Translations under genes and position numbers: made by a program
In this document: positions 36,501-47,400 of the stretch, piece by piece
Layout: every line of letters starts with the position of its first letter
Numbering within the stretch: position 1 is the stretch's first letter
Assembly: GCA_950097015.1 (NCBI GenBank)
Contig: CATNEN010000007.1
Span: 3,596,001-3,660,000 of the forward strand
Length of the DNA: 64,000 nt
Direction: 5' to 3'
Source: Macrostomum hystrix
Taxonomy: Eukaryota > Platyhelminthes > Macrostomidae
The notes under the pieces: model-generated
Databases searched by the model: none
The model's input: the letters and a program-made list of their open reading frames with translations, nothing else
Told to the model about the DNA's origin: nothing

Positions 36501-37248
36501 GGCCTCAGCAATCAAGGTCCAACGACTGCCCAACATGGCGACAGGTCACCACCGTCCAGCAAAGAAGACGGCATCACAGACAAGTTTTCCCGGAGAGTTG
36601 AAAAGGCAAACGCGAAACATTCAAAGGAAGCTTCGAAGTCAGGTGAGGAGACGATAAAATAAAATAAATATCGTAATATATTCAGCTTGAAATCCTATAT
36701 AAATAGGAGCTAAAGCAGGGCTGATAAACTTTTCGGTGTTAATATTAAAAACGCATTTCCTGGAACACTCCTGAAACTGAAAGACACTAAACAGTCGGCA
36801 TCTCTCAGCTTAGAAAACAGGGCATTGTTGGGACATGCAGATCAAAGTGTAATGTGATTGTATTGAAGAGCACATTGTTAGGATATGCAGACCAAAATGT
36901 GTGTTCTCATTGTGTGAACTCCCTGATAGTGTTTTGACGACTTAGTGCTAGGTTATGTTATTGCTGTATGTATGGTAGGTATGGTATGGTATCTTATTTA
37001 AGTTAGATATTGCAGTGTTCCGCATTGCCTCATTACGTGCATATGTCTACTTTCCTTTTTCAGCAAAGCGGCTCACAGATGAACAGAAGAAGGATATGTG
37101 CGAGGCATTCGCTCACTTCATTCAACAAGGCACTCTTCCTGGGAAGAAGGATATTCTGGAGCTGCGGCCTGATTCGATGGCTAACATTGAATGGAAAAAA
37201 ATCAAAGACAATTTGAGGGTAGCAGTGGTTAAGGCTCGCAACAATTAG
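27564..37248 (+). CDS. Exon-amplified protein with C-terminal tyrosine-recombinase-like domain
   Basis: A 12-exon gene encoding about 2180 residues. Exons: 27564-27793, 27897-27961, 28063-28242, 28321-28686, 29036-29536, 29886-30485, 30833-31234, 31584-32183, 32531-32833, 33183-33584, 33934-36642, 37064-37248; all phases match. The N-terminus is basic (KKGRKKKK), followed by a possible Tudor/SH3-like patch (GTRVSMAWKAKEWFGTV). Exons 4-10 encode about 25 copies of a 33-residue Ser/Asp-rich repeat (LDSLPPAASHTAKLDDLSSA). Exon 11 has a C2H2-like finger (CKYCGKMLTKISRHYKTSH, about residue 1440), a second CHTC...H...C site (about 1523), and a tyrosine-recombinase-like region: RRRSSEIS (about 1819), LRSRYLRRHCAT (about 1942), HLGHDITVHRQYY (about 1966-1978). 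The last exon resembles the short basic tail of Crypton-type recombinase proteins in fish and invertebrates. It is probably a host gene derived from, or related to, a Crypton-like element. Skipping the last splice would end the protein at 36662. Confidence 0.8.
28687..33933 (+). repeat. Tandem array of seven intron-exon units
   Basis: Seven introns and six exons of the recombinase-like gene are copies of one unit. Exon length is 204 + 99n nt with n = 3, 4, 2, 4, 1, 2; introns are 349 or 347 nt. Introns 5 and 7 share agcgtgtcgcg, while introns 6 and 8 share a 2-bp deletion and a T-to-C change (ccaatttcag). So a two-unit block of 1698 bp was itself duplicated. Each intron also holds four copies of a sub-repeat with gggcattgttgggacatgca, which recurs at 36820-36850 after exon 11. 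Confidence 0.95.
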
Positions 37249-38128
37249 TAAAAGAAGTTATTCGGCTTTCTTGCTTTTCGGGACTAATAGTTGCAATTTT
37301 CTGAATTAAAAAAAGAGCTATTACTTATCAAATGAGATAAATTACATGACATCAACAAAATGATGCTTCAAACACAGGATATGTGTCGTTTGTATGTAAT
37401 TTTGTGTAGCAAAGGACTCTGGGTGGACAACATTTGTATCAGAAGGTTTTTTAAGCTAGTTTATTGGTCTTGCTGTTACTTTTATATTAGTAGACTCAGT
37501 CTGAATATTATTGTTAGTAAGATGCGAGGATTTTAATTCAATGCCCTTTTCACTGCTGGTACAACAGTACCAATACAAAACAGTACAACAGTAAATTACG
37601 GAAGCTCTGTACCTTTTTGGAAAGGAGAAGAAAAAAGATTTACAGCTATTTACATCAGTAGACACTAGACAATGACCAATAAGGAGTGCGTGCTAGCTTT
37701 GCTTTGGGCGGCGGGCGGGTCTAGCTGTCAATATTTGTCATTGTTCTTTTATTTTCATTGTAATTTCATTATCCTTTCAATATTGTCTGTTTTTTTCACG
37801 CTTTATGCCCAATAATCAATTCATCGTGAACTTATTCAGATATAATCATTTTAATGTTTTATTAAAAGAAACAGACGAGCATGAGCAGGAAACAATGCCA
37901 CCTTGCACACACTACTGCTACAGAATGGAATGGATGGCTGGGGAAGGGGCACGGAGCAGCTGATGGGCTACAGGCACTGCGGCACTTTCGATCCGCTTTA
38001 ACAAGAAAATAAAGGGAGGGAATTTTCCCCAGCGCGATAAAAAGATTCCTTATTGATTTAATGCGTGATAAAATAGGATTAGACAAATAGCTACCAGTTT
38101 CTATTGCCATGCTACTTTTGAGACTACT

Positions 38129-38820
38129 GTTGTCTAATCATTTTATCACTAATTAAATCAATTAGTATGCTTTTATCGCTTTTCGTGTTTAATCATCAGT
38201 GATTTATTATTTTCGTGCTTCTTTGTATGTCTCATCTATTTTATCGCCAGTTAAATCAATTATTTCATTTTATTGCTTTCTATGCCTTATCTTCTACTTA
38301 TCGCAGTTTAATTCAGCAGTTATCATTTTAATGCCTCTTTTAATGTCTAATTATCCATTTTATCGCCATTTAAATCAATTATTTCATTTTTATTGCTCTC
38401 TATGCCTAATCTTCTACTTATCGCAGTTTAATTCAGCAGTTATCATTTTAATGCCTCTTTTAATGTCTAATTATCCATTTTATCGCCATTTAAATCAATT
38501 ATTTCATTTTTATTGCTCTCTATGCCTAATCTTCTACTTATCGCAGTTTAATTCAGCAGTTATCATTTTAATGCCTCTTTTTTAATGTCTAATTATCCAT
38601 TTTATCGCCATTTAAATCAATTATTTCATTTTATTGCTTTCTATGCCTAATCTTCTACTTATCGCAGTTTAATTCAGCAGTTATCATTTTAATGCCTTTT
38701 TTTAAATGTCTAATTATCCATTTTATCGCCATTTAAATCAATGATTTCATTTTTATTGCTTTCTATGCTTAATCTTCTACTTATCGCAGTTTAATTCAGC
38801 AGTTATCATTTAAAGCTTTT
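38129..38820. repeat. 120-bp tandem repeat made of two 60-bp halves
   Basis: About five copies of a 120-bp unit. Its halves are diverged versions of one another (attttatcgccatttaaatc and ttatcgcagtttaattcagc). The first copy is also paired with an inverted copy: 38035-38087 is the reverse complement of 38129-38179 with few mismatches, forming a hairpin of about 52-bp arms. Confidence 0.85.
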
Positions 38821-40020
38821 TTTTAAGTCTAAAATTATACGAGTATATTTTCACATTTTTTCATCTTTCATATAACTTCTAAATATTTGTCAATTCGATA
38901 AATAATTATTCACTGGACATTCACAAACATAATTTTTTTAAATATAATTAATTATCGTTTCGTTATATTAAAGTTTGTTATATTCCCGCTCAGTTTTTTT
39001 CACAATGGACCTTAATCTTTCTTAGTGCAGGACCCATTCGACGCACCAAAAATGCGTATTAGACTTCTATTAGTAAGTGGAGAGTGCATTTGATCCTAAA
39101 ATGTTTTAAAACAGTGTTGGACGCATGTGTCGGGACACGTGTGTGTATAATTTTTCGTGTGTCCGTGCAGTCCCTATAAGTGCCCACTTTTATACAAGTG
39201 GCCAATAAATGCCCGGTGCCCGTTTGTGTGTGTGTGTGTGTGTCTAACAAATTACAAGCTTTTGGAATATCGCATAATGATCCTTAATTCTTAACCCTTA
39301 AGACAAGACAACTCCAGTAGGCATCAGAATCCCGGATCCCAACACTCGGCCTCAAGCCATAAACTGGCAGCCCGCATGAGTATTTTAACCCTCTCTGTGT
39401 CTGCTTTGTACAAATGAGATTAGACAATGCAACTAAGCAAATCAATTTGCTTTGGTAAGGTAATTTGAGAATTATCAGCGAGAAAACTTTTGAGTCGAAG
39501 AAAATAATGTCGAAACTTCGGCCCTGTTTCTCTCACGAGACAAGATAATGTTATAACATAGATCTAAATTAATATTTACGGACACTCTAGAGACGTTCGC
39601 AAACCTTCGATACAGTACTGAGCAGTTCTAGAACTTTTATTGTAAATAAATTTCCAAACACGGTGAAAGCTTAGTGGTAACTAGTACGTGTACGTGCAGT
39701 TAACCGGTGGCACAAGACACGAATCATTAAATTTGTTATGCTCGTATTATGGCATTCAAGCCGCGAGCTATACGTCCTCTCTACAGAGTTTTCACTATTT
39801 TATTCGTAGAGGATCGCATATATATTCCATAGCTTTGTGTTGCATTTAAGTCGCAAGATTTTTTTAACTATCGGAGGGATTTGTAGCCAAGTTGCTAGAG
39901 CTTCATGCAATGACCCAGCTATGCCTGGGTTGCGAGCGAGAAAGGTAGAAAACGTGCCCTCTAGCATGGGCGCGGGCGGCTGTTTATATATTGTACTTTA
40001 ATCTATACGAGTATTATTAG

Positions 40021-40404
40021 GGGGTCGGTGGCAAAGCGGTTAACGCGTTTGCCTCTCGCGTTTGCCTAACGCGTTTGTCCCTAAGTTCGATTCCACGGCG
40101 AGGCCACAATTATTTGGGGCGCAGCCGTGGAGAGAAGGCTTGGGGGCTTGTCGTGCAATTTACGCCCTTGAGGGCCAACCTCCAAGGCACAGTGAAATTT
40201 ACACTGCCTGACGATGCGAAAGTCATGCAGATGTACGAGTACACACCTGTGTGAGCGTGTGCCTGCGTACGGTATCCGTGTGCGTGCTTGCTCAGGAGTC
40301 AGCGAAATGGGCAGAATTGCCTCCTCGCTGGCTGCGGGTCTAGTGTCACTCAATGATGGGCCACTGCTCGCAGCCCTACTGCAATTATTATTATTATTAT
40401 TAAT
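40021..40404 (+). mobile_element. SINE1, most complete copy
   Basis: The best reference copy of the family. It has a tRNA-like head ggtcggtggcaaagcggtta with A-box pattern, aagttcgattccacggcgag with B-box pattern, the body ggcgcagccgtggagagaag and cttgagggccaacctccaag, acactgcctgacgatgcgaa, the 3' block gaaatgggcagaattgcctc and gggccactgctcgcagccc, and a tail of ATT repeats. The head has a small internal duplication (gcgtttgcctctcgcgtttgcctaacgcgttt). Confidence 0.88.
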
Positions 40405-40461
40405 CTCGTATATTATTCAATCACGCGAAGAGCAAAAACTAGCGTGCGAAGCGTACATAAA

Positions 40462-40600
40462 GCAATATAAAACCCAGCTAAAAATGGGTACCAGCTGGTT
40501 GTATGAAACTTGCTTGGGTGTGGCGACGTTCCCAGTCCACGGACTGAACAGCAGTACACAGCAATATCTGCTGCTGGGTCACTGGCCTATCATCTGGGCT
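40462..40600 (+). mobile_element. SINE2 3' fragment
   Basis: Matches the 3' half of the SINE2 at 57226-57559: cccagctaaaaatgggtacc, gggtgtggcgacgttcccag and tccacggactgaac. No tRNA-like head is visible next to it. Confidence 0.6.
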
Positions 40601-41483
40601 AAGTGCAATTTCAAAAAGGAGATGTAAGAATGAAGGATTTAAGAAACATCTTCCGCTGGAACAATGGTAGAATGACCATTTCTCGCGCCGGCCGACGACG
40701 TGGCAACGCGAGCCACCTGTGCAGCGCAGTATATAGTGACCGATTTTCTGCCTCAGTCTAAAAGGGTATTTAGTTCTACTCAATTATTGTTTTTCTACGT
40801 TACTCCATTTTAAAAAGTAAATTTCTTTTTTAAACGATAGGAATGCTTACAAAAATATAGATAAAACTATATTTGAATGACAAGGATAATTATTTACCAA
40901 ATGGAAATGCTATCAACATACAATAACAATGACCTAAAAAGAAAAAAGAGAAATCAAATGTATCGAATCGACTGCAAAAATAAATATGCTAATTTAATTA
41001 AAGTTCTGTAATTAAATTAATATATACATGCATATAAAAAGAGAAATATTTGTAAAATAATGCATAATTTAATGTAAAAAAGAAACTAAAATGTTTTAAA
41101 TAAAATAAAATATACATAAATCCAGTCACACAAGTCTTAAAGTCCCGATCTTTAACGTATCTCTGCAGCTAGATACGTTAAATTATAAATTTAACCGTTT
41201 AACTTGCTTTTTGATGACTGACGTACTGTTATAAAAAAATCAACGTTAGCTGTCCCATTCACATACTAATGTTAGATAAAATGCATTAAATGCAAAAAAT
41301 TTAATACTTAAAAAATTATATAACGAAGAATAGAATAGTAAATTCTTGTTCTAAGAAGTGTTTTTTTGTTTTAACTGTGCGCGCAAAAAAGCGCTCTAGT
41401 TTGTAATTGTTCGTCATTTTAAATTTCACAGAACGGCGCTCGAGCGTTGTTTAGGGAAAAAATTAGTTTATTTGATAATAATC

Positions 41484-44400
41484 ATGTCTAGCAATAAGCC
41501 AAGTTTCTTTATTTGTATAATATTACTTATTTTATCACTAGCATCAGTTAGTTCTACTGATTCATCAACAAACACCCCGGATGTTACTGGACCCGTTGGG
41601 GCCTCCGAGTGCTACCGGAATCGAAAGCCGAACATGTGCTTGACCACATTCTGGAACTTGGCCTATGGCAGGGTGCCAGTGGCCACCAACACCTGCGGCG
41701 CCACGAATTCAGAGAAATTTTGCGTGCAGACCTCAATCCAAGCCACCGCAATTCAGGACCGCTACTGCTCCTACTGCTCGCAGGCCGAGATTGATAAGTC
41801 CCACAATCCCAAGTTTCTCACGGATTTTAACAAGGACAAGTTCTTGAAAACCTTCTGGCAGAGCCAGACATTGTATGAGACGTTGACTCGGAGCAGCAAG
41901 TTTAATGTTAATATCACTATCGACTTTGGTAAGCCTTTATCGTTCAGTTTGTCCAATTCCTCGTCTTAAATGTGATATTCGGGATAAATTAAACTAGGCA
42001 ACCACACACACACACATACACACACGCAAATTTCAATCGCAGCTGAAGCTGGCACCTATTTTACAACTGGGTGAACTGTTTTGCGCTGAGATTCGAACCC
42101 CCGAATGCATTTTGCGCTGAAATCAAAAGCTCTAACCACGTCACTGCAGGGCTATGGGCTCCATTTTATTAGTTGAAAGGGAAGAGAACTCGATTAAAAA
42201 ATGATTAATAAGTCAACAAAAAATTGTGCTACAAATTTTTTATTTACACACAATAAAGACTTCGGGAAATGTGAAATAGTCTTAATCTTGCTCCCTTATA
42301 ACGAGAAAAAGGTTTAGATCTTTTAAAGACCCTTGACAAGAAAAAACAAATTCACTGACCAGCTGCTACACATTGGGTTCAGGCATCCAGACCCAGGTGA
42401 CCTACATCCGGCTGCAGTTCCAGTCGCCCCGGCCGCAGAGCATGGTCATCTATCGGCGAAAGAACCGCACCTCGGCCTGGGAGCCGTGGGCCTACTTCAG
42501 CCAGAACTGCGAGGCGCAGTACAAGATGGTTTCGGACGAGCCGATCAGCAATGAGAACCGGTACAAACCAGTTTGCAGCACCCGCTTCTCGGACATGGTG
42601 CCGCTGAGCGACGGCACAGTGCTGTTCGTATCCTTGATGAACAGGCTGGAGGACAACGACAACGATGAGTTCTGGAAGAATAGCGAGCTGCAGGTGGGAT
42701 GTCTTGCTTTTTGAATGGCAGATACTTTAGAATATACTCTACGGCATCATCTTAGGCTAAGCTACCGATCCTGTCATGGTCTGCAAATTTGCTCCCTTGA
42801 AAACAGGAATGGGTTCTGGCCTCCGACATTCTGATCAGCCTCGATCGGCTCAACACTCACGGAGATACATTCAGCGCAGACGTGCTCTACAAGTACTTTT
42901 ACGCAATCACCGACATCACAGTTGGCGGCAGGTGAGAGTAGCACATGTCTTGTCAGGTAACTGAGTTAGTACCAAACCACTAAAGATTACTCCAACAACT
43001 CCTGCCCAGGTGTCAGTGCAACGGTCACGCAGCAGTGTGCAACACGAACCCCAGCACTCAGGAACGCTACTGCTTGTGCCAGCACAACACCGAGGGCAAC
43101 CAGTGCGAGAAGTGCCGCAAGGACTACAACGACAGGCCCTGGCGGGCGGCAACCAAAGAGAATGCTTGGGACTGCCGGCCCTGTAACTGCTCAGGCAACA
43201 GCGAACAATGCATTTTCGACTGGGATCTGTACTACGCTTCTGGCAATGTCAGTGGTGGCCGCTGCATCAATTGTCGCGACAACACCGAGGGCCCGCACTG
43301 CGAGAAGTGCCTGGCCAATCACAGGCGACCTTCGGCTGGAGCCAGCGGCTGCGTGGCCTGCAACTGCCACCCGCTGGGCTCGCAGCACGGCCAATGCGAC
43401 GATCAGGGCCGCTGCGTCTGCCAGCCGGGAGTCACCGGCGACAAGTGCGACAGGTGCCTCACCGGATACTACAACCTCACGGCTAGTGGCTGCCTGTGAG
43501 TTCTGCCGCTTTCTATGATTATATATTGTATAATATGTGGAAACGCATTTTCTACAAGTGCAGCTGCACCACTGGGCCTTGCTCATACATTGTATAGTAA
43601 TAAAATCGAGTTAGATTATTTCAGAAACACTTGAGAACTGTGTTCACTCGCTGTGACCTGGGCTTCAGTGAGTGCCTAGTATCTGACCCTCATGGTACCG
43701 CTTCTCAATGGCAACAAACTCCAATTCTAACTAAATCGTGGAGAAGCTTGCTCAATCAGATATATTAATAGGTGTATAGATAACAAAAGCGGCCTCTCTG
43801 CTCTACCTGCCTGTATATTGCCAGGGTCAAATTGTGGCACTAGCGGCAAGCACTTAGGTAGGAAGAGATAATAAGCCAGAAGCAAGATTTTGTTAATAGC
43901 CACCACTTGAAAAAACTGGTCAGGCCTAGAGGCGGTTATTTGAGCTTTGAAAATGTTCTGAATAAATGAGTTACTGGGGCAGTAAACTATCAAACATTTC
44001 AAAACCCATTTAAACAACTGAATCGGATTATTTTTTAGGGGTATTCGGAGGTCTACGAATGAAGGCCGATTGTTGCACTCATTGAATGTCTATGGCCATA
44101 ACTTGCTGCATCTGTCTTGCTAAACTGGTCATAACCTCGGGCCATAGACATTTGTAGCGCGCACTCAGACAAAATTTCGAGCGCATTGTTGCAAGTGGAG
44201 AATATCGTGTACTAAATATAGAAGGCAATCGTATGCTGGATACATCTGCGGCTGCTGCAGGCCCATTTCCAACGAAACCGATTCTGTGTAGGGCCTGGGC
44301 TTTGGGATGCAACGGGGGCATGGAAGACAAAGAAAGGGAAGGAAGGAAGGCATATGGCAGGCCTATCCTTCCCAAACCCCATGCAAATGAACAGAACTTT

Positions 44401-47400
44401 GCCCACGAATTTCGCCAACCAGACTAGCAGGCCCTCTCGAGGTGATGCAACTGGCCCTCCTGCTTTGGCGTCTGCTGGCGGCAGGGGCCCGCACACCACT
44501 ATCGATCGATTGTGTATGAGGGCCGCCACACAGGGGAGACTGTTAGAGGGATACAAAGGTAAAAGCTTGATTAGTGTACACCATTCTGCATTCGTCCACA
44601 GCTGCGTCCCAGCAGAATTTGCATTGTGCAGTCCAGACAGTTGTGGTGTGCCTCTAGCCAATATTCGGGAATATTTTCTGTAGTGGGAACACTGAAATGC
44701 CTAATTTATGCCTAAATTCACGATTCACGATGCGCAGTAGGCAGTGAAAAAATCCCATATCCGACATATTCTCACGATAAGTCTTTTTAGTGTCGGTGGA
44801 ACTGAAACTATTCATAACTACCTGTCTCATACTGCCCTCTCTAAACTACCTGTCTCATACCGCCTTCTCTAAACTACCTGTCTCATACCACCCTGCCTAA
44901 ACTGCCTGTATCATACCGCCTTCTCTAAACTACCTGTCTCATACCACCCTCTCTAAACTACCTGTCTCATACCACCCTGCCTAAACTACCTGTCTCATAC
45001 CACCCTGCCTAAACTACCTGTCTCATACCACCCTGCCTAAACTACCTGTCTCATACCACCCTGCCTAAACTGCCTGTCTCATACCGCCTTCTCTAAACTA
45101 CTTGTCTCATACCACCCTCTCTAAACTACCTGTCTCATACCGCCCTCTCTAAACTACCTGTCTCATACCACCCTCTCTAAACTGCCTGTCTCATACCGCC
45201 TTCTCTAAACTACCTGTCTCATACCACCCTCTCTAAACTGCCTGTCTCATACCGCCTTCTCTAAACTACCTGTCTCATACCACCCTCTCTAAACTGCCTG
45301 TCTCATACCACCCTCTCTAAACTACCTGTCTCATACCACCCTGCCTAAACTACCTGTCTCATACCACCCTGCCTAAACTGCCTGTCTCATACCGCCTTCT
45401 CTAAACTACCTGTCTCATACCACCCTCTCTAAACTACCTGTCTCATACCACCCTCTCTAAACTGCCTGTCTCATACCGCCCTCTAAAGCCACTCCGTTTG
45501 ACTCTCGCAGACCCTGCGGCTGCACAGCCCAAGGCACGGTGAACAACACAGGCGAGTGCCACCCAATCAATGGCGACTGTCTTTGCAAGCCGAACGTGAT
45601 TGGCCGCCTCTGCGACCAGTGCCGACCGTTCTTCTTCGGCCTGAGCTCCTCGGACCCAGACGGCTGCCAGCAGTGCTTCTGCTACGGCCACGCTACGAGC
45701 TGCCGGCTGCATCCGGCCATGGCACTGCAGGACATCGTCGAGAACTTCTCCAACGAGCTGGCGAGGCCCTGGGGTGTCGGCTTCCAGCGCCGACGCATCG
45801 AAAGTCTCGTCTCGGTGGAGGAGCAGAATGTCTCGGCCGCCGGCGCTGTTGAAATGTTTCCCGATCGGCGAATCTCAGCTGCTCAGGTAGAATTTCAATT
45901 TTACTAGCCAATAATGATACTATTATTTTCAGGGGCTGTGGGCTCTGGCACATTTGGTGACCCACAGCCAGCGAGCAGGCAATTCTTCCCATTCCACTGA
46001 CTCCAGAGGCACAAGCGAACATAGATACTGTACGCAGACACACTCACACAGCTGCGTTCATTCGCCCTGACTTTCTCATCGTCGGTGTACGCTCTCACTG
46101 AGCGTTGTAGGTTGGCCCTCAATTCCGCGCCAAGCCCCCCAGCCTTCTCTCCGCGGCTGTGTCCCAAATGAATGTGGCCTCGTCGCGGAATCGAGCTCAG
46201 GGACCTTAGTGCGAGAAGCAAACGCGTTAACCAACTGCCACTGAGCCCATTTTCCTAGCCAAACCCGATTTCAATCAGAGCTGGGTGAGCCTTCAGAGCG
46301 TTAAAGCTTGCATGCAAAACAAGTTCAGGCTTGCCGTAATCAGACTCCTACTACTCATCGAATGGACTCAATCTTGAGCTTGGCATGGGAGTTTGAAAGC
46401 TACTGATGACAGGATTTTATTAGACAAGAGATAATCAGACAATCTCGTAAATTTTACCTTCCAACTCCCAATGCTGCCAGGTCGGACTGGAGTCGCCGTT
46501 CAACACCCTGTACTTCACCCTGCCGGCCAGAATGCTGGGCGACCAGTCCGGCTCCTACAACCGGATGCTGCGGCTTGACATGTCGCTGCCGGAGGAACCC
46601 ACGCCGGACAGCCGCTCCGGCCTTCTAGACGTCGAGCTGGAATCGCGCGGCCTGATCTTCTCGGTGCCGTTCGACGCCTCGCAGAGCGCGGATCGGCCGA
46701 AGCGCGGCCGGTTCAGCCTGGCCTTCCGCCTGGCCCACGACCCGGCCAGCTCCGTGTGGCGCCGGCTTAGCGAGTCCCGCGAACTGTTCCGCAATGTCCT
46801 GGCCAGCCTGACCCAGATTCGAGTCCGGGCCAACTTTCGGGGAGTTGACTCCGGCGCTACCAGTGAGACTGAAATAAAACACTTTCTGGCTGCTTTGTCT
46901 GTTCATCGCATCCTTCTTACAGCAAGGCGTTTTTCGTTCAAAGGCGGACAGCTGTTGGCCATGGGGGGACGCTTTTCAAGCGTCTTTTTTAACGATACCC
47001 GTGCTACTAAAAGTAGCACAGGGAGATATTACAGCCTTAGATGCTCTAATATTAGATATATTAGAGCATCCCATCGTTGTGTACATCTGATCAGTCCATG
47101 GACTGGGGACAACTAAGTCAATAACTCATGAACAGAAAATGGTTGGAAATAAGCTTCTCATTCATAGCCACATTTTTCCCTAGGAAATAACATTTTGGGA
47201 GGCTGAGGGCACTGCTTGTCGGCAGTCAAATTGCGGTCAGCGAGAAAGCGATTCTGCCCGCTAGCCTGAGCACACACACGCACACATATTGGTACTCAGA
47301 CAGACACTCACTGGTGTGTACCACCTTCCAGACTTTCTCATCGCCAGGAAGTGAATACCCTATCTAACAGACCCCATGCCTTAAATGAATGCGAGCAGGA

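Larger units (their letters stand above)
37249..41483. other. Intergenic region with repeats and SINEs
   Basis: About 4.2 kb between two plus-strand genes. It holds the 120-bp tandem repeat at 38129-38820, a fold-back pair at 38035-38179, a (GT)n run near 39224-39243, SINE1 at 40021-40404 and a SINE2 piece at 40462-40600. The last kilobase is very AT-rich and probably carries the laminin promoter and 5' UTR. No coding frame is supported. Confidence 0.6.

Noticed and set aside
44079..44683. Overlapping ORFs of 98-149 codons in laminin intron 4
   Set aside because: Both strands are open, no family match or splice partners were seen, and the region lies inside a supported intron.
46538..47116. 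194-codon frame extending laminin exon 6 into the intron
   Set aside because: The GTGAGA donor at 46863 joins in phase to the next laminin exon; the extension is intron read-through.
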